DNA of 64,000 nt from Epichloe hybrida (GCA_019022495.1 JAFEKR010000030.1:310001-374000), one strand, 5' to 3'. Shown: positions 1 through 12,190, numbered from the stretch's first letter. Made by a program: numbers and translations. The notes: a model not told the origin generated them from the sequence alone.

Positions 1-1798
1 TCTCCTCTTCTATAGTTTTTCGATGAAAAGTAGATGCTGCGCGAATCCGCGGACCAAAATGGTAGAAGAAGTAGGGCAAAGGCGCCATTGCCAAAGCGAC
101 GAAACCCAAGACAGAGGTTGCCCAGGCAGCACCCAATTCGTCATACATCTCGCGAGAGAAGAGAGGGAACCCCGCACCGAACAAGGACCTGAGTATGGCG
201 TTTGCGGCGAGTGCGCTGGCAGCATACTTTCCGTAGCAGTCAATCAGGTAAGAGGTTATACCCAAAAACAGAGTGACGAAGCCGATCCCGAATGGGATAC
301 CCGACAAGATGCAGCTCGCCCAGTGGACGGATGGGTTGCATGTCCATGCGAACCAGAACAGTCCTACGGGAATCAACCATGATAGGAACACCAGATGCGG
401 TAATCGAGCTTCAGGCTTGGGCCCGCCCAGCTTCTTCACATGATGACCATGTATGCGATTGATGCAAGGCGACGCAGCCGTTGCAATGGCCATGCCAACT
501 CCGATACCTGAACTCTCCATTTTTTAGCCGGGGTGTTGCAGCGGTTGAGATGAGGCGTATTGAAAACCTACCCAGAAAGGTTAGGCCGGAGATGCCGGCA
601 TCCCAGTGTCTCGTCTGCTGGAAGACATATGGGTAGGCGGTAAAGTCAAGATACAAGATGCCGTAAACAAAGGCCATGTAGAGTGACAGGAGAAAGAGGA
701 TGGGTTCTGTAAAGAACATGACAGTCGGTCGGGTGATGTTGGTGCGGAGCATCAGCCCAAGCTCCTGGTGCGACTGCTGGAGGCCATATTTTTGCGCCTT
801 GATGTGCAGCAGCCTCGGGGCATAGGTTTCGGGCAGAAACAGAAGCATGACGGCATATACAACGCCGCTGATGACGAACACCAGCCAAAAGTCCCTGAAG
901 AAGACTTTAGTATACATGCATTCCAGTTTTATCAGGCCTGTAGGTGTAGGAGCTTACCATCGCCACTATGACCATGGTGTGTTCGGTGAGACGGTTTCTC
1001 AGCAAGCTGAAATTCAGTAAGAAGGTGCTTTGGTCGATCACATACCGATGCATACTCAGTAAGAAAGCCACCAGTAATGGGCGCAATCACTGGGCCTAAG
1101 AAGCTCGCAGCAGTGAATAGTGCAAGAGGGACAGAGCGATGGCTAGGTGGCCACAAGTCGGTCAACGAGCCCCCCGAGTTGGTCACTAAGACTCGCGTCC
1201 ATCCATCAGCGCCGTCCCTTTAGCCATCCCTTTAGCCATGTCAGTCGATTCGCAGCGGGTGCTTACCGGTGGGAGAACCGAAGAAGCCACACAGGAAACG
1301 AAAAACCAAGAGAGCAGCGATGTTGGGCGAAAGGGCGCATCCAAGGTTGAACAGGACGAAGAGGGCAAGAGTGATGCGGTAGACTGGATTGCGGCCATAG
1401 ACTTCAGACAAGGGGGCAAAGATGAGGGGCCCGGAAGCAAAGCCGAGCAGGAATGTGCTGACACCCAAGGTTGCGACGGTCCTAGAGCAATTCAGATGCT
1501 CCGCGATACTTGGAATTGCGGCTGTTTGTATGGATGAGCAGAAGGCAATGGTGGCAGTCATGAAGACGACTGATGCGGCAGGTCAGTGGCACGTCTCAAT
1601 ATTAAACCCAGTTGGCTATTGGATGCGAGACCGACCAATCATGGTGCACGTCCATTTTCGGGCTGGAGAAAAGTTCAAAGGACTTTCACCATGGTCCAGG
1701 GTGAGGGTATCGCGGGACGTTGGAATTGGTGGGGCTGATGCCATGGTTTCAAGTCTTTTTCGGCGATACCGTTGTTGCTTTGCTTGTTCATGAATCAT
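1..1798 (-). CDS. MFS transporter, DHA1 (drug:H+ antiporter) type, 3' end outside window
   Basis: Predicted proton-driven plasma-membrane exporter with 12 membrane segments. The minus-strand exons are 1798-1636, 1569-1267, 1185 to about 1046, about 904-572 and 507 to the edge. The first intron (1635-1570) joins the cytosolic N-terminus, ending RKWTCTMI, to the first membrane segment. The second (1266-1186, GTAAGC...TAG) and fourth (571-508, GTAGGT...CAG) also keep the frame. DHA1 hallmarks are the DHGESPLNFSPARKW pre-TM1 motif, motif A (GPLIFAPLSEVYGRNP, about residues 101-116), LGPVIAPITGGF, and FLPETYAP before the central loop. The C-terminal half keeps the usual GIPFGIGF and AANAILRSLFGAGFPLF segments. 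The sequence leaves the window near the expected C-terminus. The third intron (about 1045-905) could not be resolved into a clean frame. The usual WRWxFW motif appears only as FFRDFW, so a small lesion there is possible. The start could also be the ATG at 1744. The substrate cannot be predicted. Confidence 0.88.
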
Positions 1799-2098
1799 GG
1801 CCGAACCTCCCGTCGTGTTGGATACGGGGCGCGAAGTATATTTATGTAAGTGGGAGGAGACTTGGCAGGCGTAAAGATGTAAAGATGTAAAAATGGAGGA
1901 AATGGGATGGTGTTGTGCTTATTATTTCAACTTGACAGCCATGGCGTGTCTTGGCGTTTTGGGGGTCTTGGGACTAGGGGCGTGCATGTAGCATTCCTCC
2001 CTCCCACCCCTCCTATCTCGCGCAACCCAAAGGCACGACCCGCGCCCGCTACTCTTTTGCTCACGCAGTAATCCGTACCTGCATCCAATTACATCCAA
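1799..2098 (-). promoter_or_regulatory. Intergenic region with likely promoter of the MFS gene
   Basis: This 300-bp gap separates the stop of the amine oxidase from the start of the transporter, both on the minus strand. A TATA-like sequence (CATAAATATAC on the minus strand, about 1845-1855) lies about 50 bp upstream of the transporter start. A short GTAAAGAT direct repeat sits at about 1871-1890. No other gene is seen. The region should also hold the 3' UTR of the oxidase. Confidence 0.4.
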
Positions 2099-3785
2099 CT
2101 AGAACACCTCTACATACTGCACATTCAGGTGCTTTGGGATGACGCAAGCCTTGAATCGGCGAGAGCTTATATCCGTCTTACCCCCGAGTCGCTTCTCGTC
2201 TGCAGTCAGGTACTCGCGCCCCAGTGCGGGAATCGGAGCTGCTCCCGATTGGCCTGTTTCCTTGCTGCATCCTTCTTGCACTGGACGCCCCAGCAGCTCC
2301 GCCGTCGCTCTACACGCCGAATCAATGGCGCCAGCAATCTGCCCACCATCAGCTGGTCTGCAGGGCCAAGGAGAAAAAGAACAAGGCTTGGTTTGCTTAC
2401 CCAGGTGTGATGGTTCGACAAATGCTCCCCGACAAAGAAGATCTGCCCCTCGCGCTTCTTGGCCACCTCGAAAAAGCGGGAGAACTGTCCGGGAAGGAAC
2501 ATGGCGTCTCCTCCGCACGATTCCGCGGTCCACATTATATCGAAAGCCTCAATGTACTGCTCGTATACGTCAATCTCAGCGTCGTCGGCATAGTATTTGC
2601 TGAGGTCGTGGAGGCAGATCTTGATGCGCTCAGCCTGCGGGAGTCCACTCCACTTGGCTGCATCTGACATCCAGCTGTACAGCAGCAACACGCCAGATCC
2701 ATTGCTTCCCATATCATTCGATGGGTAGACGATCCAGCGGAAGCGGAGATCCGTTGTGCTCTGTCCGCCGAAGCAGGGGCTCTTGTCTGTGCGCTCCCAG
2801 AAACGAGTGCGGAAGTGCAGCCCAATCTTGTACAGAGGCTCGTAATGGGACCCCCTGATTGCCTGCTCCTTCATGAACGACCATATGGGCCTGTCCACTA
2901 TGCTGTGGATGGCAGCGGGAGGCGTGGCAATCACCACGGCGTCAAAAGCTTCCGTGTGCGTCTGGTGCAGTCCGTGCAGTCCTTGGGCAGATAGCTCGAC
3001 GCGCCCATCATTCAAGTACGCGATCCGGTCCACCCGCGAGTTGAGACGGATGCTCTTGAAGCCTACAAGGGAAGCTGCACACTGGGTCATGCGCGACATG
3101 CCATCGCGGACTGTTGCCCACTATAGCTCGTACATAGCTCGTACACGAGAGAGGCGTCAGTCCTGCCGCAGTCAAGGCCACGTACATGCATAACGGTGCT
3201 GGAAATGGACTCACATCCTTGGTGTCGAAATCCAGGTTTTGCATGATGATTTCAGTAAAGCTGAGATCGTATTGGTTCGTCTGCGAACAGAACAGCTCAA
3301 CGAATTCAATGACTTCGTGGGGCCATCCGACAACGGATCGTAAATAGGTGCGGAAGGAGTACTCATCGAACTGCAGCAGCTTCTCAAACCCATCGTCCAA
3401 GTTCTGGCGAAGCAGCGTCAGCCACGGGACGACCACACTGCCAAGGATTTGCTGTGCGGTCTTGTTCCTGTAGGCAGCGGGAAGACCAGCCTTGGCCGCC
3501 CAGCGCGGGTCTTGCAGTAGTCCCTTTTCGCCCCGGAAGAATGATCGGTTGTTGTCGTGGTCGAGCACATACGGAATCAACTCGATCCTGTTCTCAGCAG
3601 ATCCATGGGTGTTGAGATAACGGATCAAGTCAAAGACTTTGGAATGCAGTGAAGACCGAGGGATTCTCATCGCCCCGGCCTCGAAGTAAGTGCCATCCGA
3701 CTTGGCTTGCGACGTGAAGCGATGGGTGTAGATGCGTCCCCCGACGCGATCTGCGGCCTCGAATATGCATACCAATTCCCTGGGT
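2099..3785 (-). pseudogene. Flavin amine oxidase / L-amino-acid oxidase-like, 5'-truncated
   Basis: The family uses FAD to oxidise amines or L-amino acids, giving the keto acid or aldehyde, ammonia and H2O2. The visible exons are about 3785-3215, 3120-2401 and 2338-2099, with introns 3214-3121 (GTGAGT...TAG) and 2400-2339 (GTAAGC...CAG), both in phase 0. They encode about 505 residues. Recognisable parts are RVGGR at the end of the FAD domain's first helix region, EAGAMRIP (L-amino-acid-oxidase type), the YKIGLHFRTRFWE substrate-domain segment, VVIATPP, and the C-terminal FAD motif GEHLSNHHTW-IAGAIDSA, restored across the last intron. The N-terminal GxGxxG dinucleotide-binding motif, expected some 30 residues before VCIFEAADRVGGR, is absent. 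The coding sequence runs straight into AT-rich transposon DNA at about 3786 with no ATG. The rest of the frame is intact, so the break looks recent or the stub may still be spliced. An upstream exon far away is possible but unlikely. It is most likely non-functional. Confidence 0.8.
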
Positions 3786-3926
3786 GACCAACTAACAATA
3801 ACCTATCTTAAAGAATATAGGCTTAGACCTTAGGTAATAGGTTCTAGTAAATAAACACCTACTAGTCTTTACTAAAGCTAATAAAGTCCTTATTTATATT
3901 TAGCTTATATTCTATTAGGAACTTCT
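3786..3926. repeat. AT-rich remnant between oxidase stub and element A
   Basis: These 140 bp of fully RIP-mutated sequence separate the broken oxidase from the target duplication of element A. No coding potential is seen on the minus strand, where the missing oxidase 5' exon would be. The left edge (3766-3790) resembles the 3' end of the copia LTR at 35374-35604. Confidence 0.5.
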
Positions 3927-4117
3927 TGTGAGAACAAAGGGATAGCTAGGCAAGAGGTATGGGGGCGTTCGTATATTAACTGAAGCTTGCTAGGTCTAAG
4001 TGTGTTATGCGTGCGAGTCACTAACTTATAGCTAGTAGCTTGCTAGTATTACGTAAACCTAGCCCTATAGCGTAGTGCGCTAGCGGGGTGTACTTATGTT
4101 ATAAGTAAGGCCTTATA
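3927..4117 (-). repeat. Element A left LTR (3' LTR of the minus-strand element)
   Basis: A 191-bp direct repeat of 10297-10487. The outer end (TGTGAGAACAAAGGG) is little mutated. The inner end is RIP-converted and reads ccttata where the partner has cctcaca. Confidence 0.9.
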
Positions 4118-6249
4118 ATTATCCCCTTACTTATAGCTAGGCTTCTAAATAGCTTTCCCTAGCCTTAATATAGCTATTTACTAACTAGCTAATAATAAAA
4201 ATAATAATAAATAAATTAGTTAGCTTTACAATATAAATTTTATTATAAAATACTATTATATTACTCCCTTTTCCTCCTTATAACTCTAGACTATTCTAAT
4301 TAATTTTAATTAGACTTTATTTACCCTAACTTATTATATACCTATCCTTACTATTTTACTATAGAAGCTAATGCTATTTACTTCTATAAGTGCTCTTATA
4401 TATATTACTTATACACTAGCTATACTAACTTTAAGAGGCACTTACTAATTAAGGCTACTTTACTAAGAATTATATATAGTTTTCCTTATTCTTTACTTAG
4501 GAGTAGCACTACTAGGGATAAGTAATTAAAGTATTATCTCTAATATAATAAGCGTAGTAATACCTATAAGATAGTGAGTTACTTAGTATTCTATTACTAT
4601 ATGCTTTTAACTTACTAACTTTTCTATACTAGGCTATAGTAATAATAGCTAGTGACTTTTCTAACCTAATGGTTATTTATAAGTAGGTATAGGCCCTTAT
4701 AGGCGCTACTATTTCCGCCCTAAATAAAGAGAGTATTAGTGTTTTTTTAGAGAAGACTTACTATAGCTTTACTAAGTATATCCTTAACTTAGTTATAGGA
4801 TTTAACTATATAAACACCTTATACTACATTACCTTTAGGTTAACTAGTACTATAAAGGTATATTAAGTCTATTAAATTCTAACCTAATTACTTATTATTT
4901 ACTAACCTTTCTATATAAGCTACCTCTATTTCTTACTAAAGCTATCTAGTCTCTTAGCAGTAGTTATAAGTTACCTTAGTAGCTATAGCCCTATTCCTCT
5001 CTCTTCTAGTTTACCCTTAGCTTTTTATTATTTATTTACTAGGGCTTTACTAATATTTTAATAGGAGAACCTAGAGGATACTATAGCTATATAGGAAGTA
5101 TATATAGTTCTTTAGCTTTATTTATTAGATCTAGGCTATATTACCTAGGCTATAGTAGTGTATTACTTTTTCTATGCTATAGAGAAGGTAATTTAAGCTA
5201 ATAAGAATAAGGTAAAGTATAGGTTTATTAATAGTAAGGTTATCTCTTATCTAGGGGCTATAATAGAGGGTTTTCTAGTTACTTTACCTACGCTTTAGGC
5301 GCTATTTCCTTTGTTTTTTTATAATATAATATAGGTCTCTAGGTAGAATTTTTAGGTAACTAATAATATTAAGCCTTTACTATAGTAATATTATTCCTTA
5401 GTGCTTATAATTCGCTTATAACTTACTATACTTCCTTCTTATTTTACTTTAATAAAAGGCCTAAATTATATATTAAGCGCCTTCTATATCTTCTACTACT
5501 ACCTATTAATTATATTTACTTAGCTAACCCTTCTATTTTACTAGGTATTTATTACCTTTATAAGTCTTCCTATAATCCTTAACTTCTTTAACTTTAAATT
5601 TATTATCTTTATTTTTAAGGTCTAGTATTAGTATTTCTTTATCTATAGTATCTTTCTAGTAATTCTATAGCTTTAATAAACTAACATAGAATACATTATA
5701 TAGTTAACTATACTTATTAGGTAGCGCTAGTTAGTATGCTTATTTGCCTATAGCGTTAAGTATCTAAAATAGCCTAATAAATCTAAGGGTTAGCTTCTAT
5801 TTTGCGTCCTTAAGTCTAATATTCTTTGCTAATAGTAGTACTAAGTCTTCTCTTTTTAAGGTTAATAGCTAGTGTTATTAGTTATAATACTTTACCTATG
5901 CTTTAGTAGCTCTTGCCTAGTTATATACTAGTTTCTCCTTAACCTTATATAGCTTTTATATATATACATAAGCTTCTAGGACCTCCCTCTCCTTACTCTT
6001 ACCCTTAAGAGCTAAATAAAACTTAGGTAAATAGCCTATAAGAGTATAGTTAGGGAAGTAACCTATTATCCTATTAATAGTATTATTACATATAAATTAA
6101 GCTATTAGGAGTAGCTTTAGCTATAGCTATTAGTTTTCTTTAATAAAGTATTATAGGTAATATTTAAGTACTTAGTTTATTCTCTCTATCTACCTGTTAG
6201 TTTAGGGGTAAAATGCTATTAAAAGCCTATGCTTTATATATAATAAGTA

Positions 6250-8500
6250 ATATATATCTAACTAGAATTAGCTTGTAAATACTAATTCTCTATTAGATAT
6301 AATGCCCTCTAGCGCCCTAAATTAAAGCTTAATCTCCTTATAGAATAGCTTTGCTAATTTAGCTATATTAATTATAGTCTATATAGGGAGGAAGATAAAG
6401 TACTTAGTAAATTAGTCTATAATTACTAGGATTACGTTAGTTTCTTAGTTACCTAGCTATACTAGTGGTAATCCTATAATAAAATCCATTAAGATCTCTG
6501 CCTACGGTTGCCTTAGTATTAGTAGTGATTTAAGGCTTCTATATAAGCAGTGCCTCCTAGCTACTACGCGCTAGTATACTTTATAGCTAGATATATAGTC
6601 TAAAATAGCTTTACTTATTACTAGCTACTAATAGTAATATTTTAGTAGTTTAAGAGTGCGTTTAGTCCTAAAGTAACTTACTAATAGATTATTATAGTAT
6701 AGCTATAGAAGCTTCTATTATAAGATAGGCTCCCGCGAAATAACTACCTAGTCTTTATATATTAGGAGGCCCCTTATACTACGTAACTATAGACTAGCTT
6801 TTCCCCTCCCTTTTACTTAGGAGTTAACCTTACTTTCGCGCTTTTGTAAATCTAGATCTTAGTCCTATACCTTCTATAGTAGTTACGCTAATAGTTTATT
6901 TGCTATAAATTAGTAGGGATTTAGTGATATAATAGCCCCCTAAATTGCTTATACTATGCTAATGTCTTAAACATATACTACCTTCTCCTTAAAATTACCT
7001 TTATTTAGCTAACTTATTACTAGATTCATAGTGGCTAACTAGCCTTCTACCTAGGCTACTCTTGCCTTAGTGGGTTCTAAGACTAGTGTTACGCTATAAC
7101 TTCTTTAATATATTAGTACTTCTTCTTTTACTATAAAGATATCTACTATCTTCCTTTAAAGCTTTAGTAGGAGCGCCTTGTTTAATATAGGTTTACCCTT
7201 ATAATTAGACCTTCTTAATAGTATATTTGCAGGGTTACTCTTTCCTAGTCTATGCTTAATTATAAAATAAAAAGGGTAAAGGAATATATACTATTATACC
7301 TATCTTTTATTTAGCTTCTGCTACCTTATAAAGGTCTACAGGTTATAATAGTCTAATAGGACCTCCATAGGTATCTCTATGCCTTTAATATAATATTACT
7401 AGTGTTTAAATAACTTTACTATGGTAAGTAACTCTTGATTAGCTATGCTATAGTTATATTTAGCATCTATAAACTTCCTTAACTAAAAGGCTACTAGATA
7501 CTAATAGCCCTTATTATCCTACTAAGATAGAATTCCTACTATTATGAAAATTAAGGCATCTGTCTTAATACACACCGCTTAACTTAGGTTATAGTATTAG
7601 AGTAAAGGCGCTTACTAAAAGGCATCTTTTAGCTAGTTAAATGCTAACCGCTCCTTTTCTCTAAATATAAACCTCCTAGTCTAGATACTATTTTAACTGC
7701 CCTTTATTAGCGTATAAAGAGGTACTATAATCCTAAAGTATCTATAGATAAACTATTAATAAAAGTTATAAAACCTAAGGAATAACTATATATCCTTAAA
7801 ACTTATTAGCTTCTTCTATTCTCTAATTATATTAACCTAGTAAGTATTTATTAATATCCTATTAATAAAGAGAAGAAATCCTAGGAATTCTACTAATTCT
7901 TTATAAAAAGAGCACTTAGAGGGTTTTGCGTATAACTTCACTAACCTTATGTATTTAAGAACTTACTTAATATATTTAGTGTGCTCCTCCTTTATCTTAG
8001 AGAAAATTAAGATATTATCTAGATATACTATATAAATAGTATTAACTAGCCTATATAGTGCCTTATAGATATAACTCTAGAAAGTAGTAGGGGTATTTAT
8101 TAACCTAAAAGGCATTATAAGGTACTTATAGTGCCTATAACACGTGCGAAAAGCTATCTTCTACTTATTACTCTCTTTAATGTGAATTTAGTAGTACATA
8201 TCCTTAATATTAATCTTAGAAAAAAAACAAGCCCCTTAGTATTAATTAAGGATCTCTAAAATCAGGGGGAGAGCATAGCAATTCTTCTATGTTACCTTAT
8301 TAAGCCCTTAATAGTTAACACATAGCCAGAGCGTTCTATCCTTCTTTAGCATAAATAAAATAGGTATGCCTACTAGGCTCTTTAAGGGTCTTATCTAGCC
8401 TTTCTTTAGGTTATTATTAATATATTCTTAGAGCTCTCTAAGCTTACTTTAGGAGAGAGAATAGATTAGTTTATATAGGGGTATAGCTCCTAGTATAAGA
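6250..8500 (-). pseudogene. Element A pol: reverse transcriptase and integrase remnant
   Basis: On the minus strand, the reverse transcriptase shows a VYIDDIL-like catalytic motif near 8030-8005 and YLIMPFRLINTP, a mutated YLVMPFGLTNAP, near 8130-8095. The integrase shows a GHFG...LKLLKYYYW start and MDFI.GLP...ILVIID near 6640-6400, the usual Ty3/gypsy core with catalytic Asp. The order RT then integrase identifies Ty3/gypsy rather than Ty1/copia. Many stops; no activity expected. Confidence 0.82.
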
Positions 8501-10296
8501 TTAATTATATGGTTAGTTAACTTCTTTAATAGGAGGCTTCCTACCTTATCTAATATAAACACATCTTTAAACTCGCGTAGTTTCTCTAGGATATCTTTAA
8601 TAGTTCTATATACTCTTGCTTTCTCTTTATCTTTAAGAGGGATAAACTTATTCTCTAATACGCCTATAATAGTATATATAATTATCTTATTATATATTAC
8701 CTTTATAAACTTACAGGGAGTTAGTAGTAAAAAGGCTACCTTTCTCTTTTTAAACTACTATTCTTATAAGTGTAAGCAGAGATATATGTATTCTTCCGTA
8801 AGTGTATATATTCTAATTAATATAGGGCTTCCCTCTGCTCTTAGGTCCCTATTAATAGCTATATATAGTAACTTAAGATCTTTCTCTTTACCCTATGAAT
8901 CTTTAATTATAATAGGTACCTTATAGACACTATATTAGGGGACTATTAAAGCCCCTACTACCTTTAAGATAGGTACTATAGCCTTAGCCTAATTAAGCTT
9001 ATAAGTCTATGCGAATTAGGTGCTTATAATATTAATCTTAGCGTAACTATTAAGATCCGCTGCTATTTTAATATCTTTATACCTATAAATAGTAACTAGT
9101 GTATAGAATTAGCGTCCTATTAGTACCCTAGTGTCTAAGGTAAAGGTAAGGGCTTTTACTTTTACCTCTAGGAGTTTTCCTAGCTCTCTTACTAGTCTTT
9201 TCTTAGCTTATTATAATTATAAATAATATACTTTATACTACTATAATTAAAGCACTATTTTCTTCCTTATAGTCTATTATTATTTAGATAGGTAGCTAGG
9301 GTCTTTTTCTTATCCTTATCCTTATCTCTTTAGTCCTTATTTAGCTAATACCCTTATAGGGAGTTATATCTTTAGTGTTAAGCTGCCTTATATAGCCCCT
9401 TCTTTTCTAAATTATTTAGCTTTTGCTTATTCTTTAATATTACCTCCTAGAATTACTAGGTGAGTTATATAATATCTTCTTATGTTAGACTAGTAATATC
9501 TGCGTGTAGGTTAATATAATCTTGTAAGTTAGGAAGTAATTTTGTAAAGAATATAAGAGCATAGGTTTTTTCCAGAGCATATTCTAGGTGTTTCTCTAGT
9601 AAATCCAAGTAGATACTAAACTTAATAAGACTCTAGCCCTCCTTTTACTTTGTGTTTTCTAGCTACGTAGCTATTTATATATTATAACTTATAGAGTCTT
9701 TAAGTAGCGTAAGGGTCTAGTCTTAGAACTTATCCTAGTTATCCTTAGGATAATCCTAACTATTAGCTAGTTATTCTTTAATGTATTAGTCCTATCTAGC
9801 CTAATAGTTTATATGTATGTGGTTAAGTGTAAAGAGAATCTTTTGGTTATCCTAGTAATACTTCTTCTTTGCCCCCTTAAAGGCATAGTTAAGGTTATTA
9901 AGCTATATCTTATGCTTCTATAGGTTTATAGGGTATTAGAGTTCTATAATATTTTAGACCTTAACTTCTTAGCTACTAAGGCTTAAGGATAAGCTATTCT
10001 TTTAGCCCCTTTTTACTAGTTCTCTATAAGATTATATTAAGTTAGTAAGCTTCTTTTCTTAATCCTATAGCTCCTTAAGTTACTTAAGCTAGGTAATTTA
10101 CTCCCTAACTACTACCTTTTTTACTACTATAGTAAAGGGTATAGCTTTAGATAGGGTTATAAAATATAGTATATCCCTAGCTATAGTATTACTATTATCT
10201 AGCTAATTCTAAGTAATATATAGTATAGTTCTAGTAAATTAGGTTATTCTCCCCCTTATATTACTCTTAGGTAGCTAGTAAGAGAAGCTTTAGAAT

Positions 10297-10487
10297 TATA
10301 AGAATAAAGGGATAGCTAGGTAAGAGGTATAGGGGTATTTATATATTAACTAAAGCTTACTAGGTTTAAGTGTGTTATATGTGCGAGTTACTAACTTATA
10401 GCTAGTGGCTTGCTAGTGTCACGTGGACCTAGCCCTACAGCGTGGTGCGCTAGCGGGGTGCACCCGTGTTGTGAGTGGGGCCTCACA
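10297..10487 (-). repeat. Element A right LTR (5' LTR of the minus-strand element)
   Basis: A 191-bp partner of 3927-4117. The outer 85 bp (about 10403-10487) is unmutated and GC-rich, while the inner start is RIP-converted (tataagaataaagg). The TSD CTTCT follows immediately. Confidence 0.9.
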
Positions 10488-10492
10488 CTTCT

Positions 10493-11230
10493 AGGTAGTA
10501 AATATAGCTTTATTACTATTATATAAGTTACTTATAGGGATTAGCTTCCTATAAATCTATAATATAAGGGATAGTAGTGCTAGCCCTTAAGGGGGGATAT
10601 AATTTAAGTTAGATATATTAGGATTTACTAAAGTATTTAGTAGGAAGGTTTATTAAGTTACTAATTTTAGGTTTATATTTATATATTATCATAGACTCTT
10701 AATTACCCTTGACTACTATTATAGTATTAGTTAAAGTGTCTTAAACTAGGTATTAGAGGTGTCTAGTAGTAATATAGCCTTAGATAGGGGAGTGTAAGTC
10801 CTATAACTAAATTTATTATAAGATTAAAGTATATCTATTAGGTCTATTATTATTAGTTTGTTTTTTTAGTAGCTTTTCTTTTAGGACTAAAGGAAGTCTC
10901 TTAATTATTATAGACTAGCCCTTAGGTAGCTATAATAAGGTATTAATATAATATTAAGAGACTTAAGGAGAAAAAGGGAAAGGAGAAAAGGCTATCCCTA
11001 GTAGCGCCCCTTATACCCCCTTTACCCCCTTGGCTCTTTATATAAGCCCCCCTACTTTCCTACCACGCGGAAAATGCTTAGGCAAAGCCCAAGCCCTTAC
11101 ATATAGTTATGATAAACACACACATAACAGAATAGACAACGCAGCCTAGAATAGATAATCAATAATGATACTATTCTTCCGGCTCACGATCTTATTGTTA
11201 TATTGAATTCAATACCCTATGAATCCAACA
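10493..11230. repeat. Transposon remnant ending in a copia-type LTR terminus
   Basis: The left part is RIP-mutated with a purine tract (about 10588-10597). From about 11035 the sequence is less mutated. It contains a TATA-like TTTATATAAG and ends in a stretch (about 11110-11230) clearly related to the last 110 bp of the C-family LTR, finishing CCCTATGAATCCAACA. The first half does not match the C LTR, so it is a related subfamily. Its 5' boundary could not be fixed. Confidence 0.55.
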
Positions 11231-11649
11231 ATAAGACTATAATAGTTAAATAAAAGAGAAAAATAAAGAAAAGGGCGTAATTATAAGCGCTAGGATTATA
11301 ACTTATAAAGTAATTTAGTAGTAAAGAGTAATAAAAAGAGAAGATAATATAGAATTACTATCTAGGAATTTAATAAGGTAAAAGAGAAGCTATTATAGCT
11401 TTAAATCTATTAGTAATAAATTAAGGTTTTTAAGTAAAGCTTATAATGAGTTATGATAGCAAACGCGATTACAAACGCGATTACAAACGCGATGTACGGA
11501 TTAGGAAGATGCATTATTAACCGAAGAATCTGACAATGTAATGCCTGAGGCTGCGATGTGAGGCTGTGATTCTCAACAATATACATGTACCGGGAAGCGT
11601 CTGATCTCACTGTTGTCTCATGTATTGATTAAGCTTGCCATGAAAGATG
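11231..11649. repeat. AT-rich remnant with a short tandem repeat
   Basis: Mostly RIP-mutated sequence, possibly the start of an internal region following the LTR end at 11230. An ACAAACGCGATT unit of 12 bp is repeated about three times at 11459-11493. It gives a spurious VIAFVIAFVIAF peptide on the minus strand, not taken as a gene. Confidence 0.4.
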
Positions 11650-11854
11650 ACAGCAAGAATATTGATGCATGTGACCAACACTAAAAAGACGTGATGAAGA
11701 AAGGGCAAAAGTTAGCTCTCTCCCCGGTCGATTCACCCGGTCGATTCACCCGGTCGATTCACCTCGGCCGGGGTTGCCGTAGACCTGGCCAGAGCGAATC
11801 GTTTTGAATGACGAGCTCGCATACTGATCATTATACTACCAAAGATGCTAGTAG

Positions 11855-12190
11855 ATGGCTGACATTAGCTGGATTCGGTCTTCAGGGGGTGAAGCGCCCG
11901 CTATCGCGGTATCGCAGCGCTTACGCGACCTCACTTCGTCGCTAACCCCCGACGCCTATTACTTCGAAGACTTGGAAAGCATGGCCAAACACTTGGCCTT
12001 GTTAGTCGAAACAGGCCGGCCAACTCGGCGACTAGACCATCCTCCCAGGATACTCATCGCACTTGCTGGTCACCAATGGGCCGGGCGGGAAGGGGCCATC
12101 GAGCGAGACTTTGTCACCCTTTTGGGTGAAAGTGCGCTGAATACCTACTTTGTCAGGAGCACGGAGGCCAGAGGGCCAGGGACAAGATAG
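11855..12190 (+). pseudogene. Truncated host ORF of unknown function, C-terminus replaced by LTR sequence
   Basis: An ATG-initiated 111-codon frame with normal codon use, starting MADISWIRSSGGEAPAIAVS. I do not recognise the family. There is no signal peptide or membrane segment; the middle is charged (FEDLESMAKHLALLVETGRP), followed by a short hydrophobic strand (RILIALAGH). Codons 1-98 are host-like. From 12151 the frame reads into the first 65 bp of an E-family LTR, so the final 13 residues (FVRSTEARGPGTR) are encoded by transposon DNA and the stop is accidental. It is most likely the 5' part of a gene broken by an LTR insertion. An intact short gene is less likely. Confidence 0.45.

Larger units (their letters stand above)
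3927..10487 (-). mobile_element. Element A: complete Ty3/gypsy LTR retrotransposon, RIP-mutated
   Basis: A 6.56-kb element with two 191-bp LTRs (3927-4117 and 10297-10487) flanked by a 5-bp target duplication CTTCT (3922-3926 and 10488-10492). The LTR ends form the inverted repeat TGTGAG...CTCACA. Coding is on the minus strand: gag from about 10290 down, reverse transcriptase about 8500-7500, RNase H about 7500-7000, integrase about 6700-6250. Every frame is broken by TAA or TAG. It inserted into DNA that was already AT-rich. Confidence 0.93.

Noticed and set aside
10588..11230. Possible 630-bp LTR starting after the purine tract at 10588
   Set aside because: The start sequence does not form the inverted complement of the CCAACA end, and no second copy is present in the window.
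11410..11610. Minus-strand ORF with VIAFVIAFVIAF repeat
   Set aside because: The hydrophobic repeat comes from a 12-bp tandem repeat in AT-rich DNA; no other coding features.
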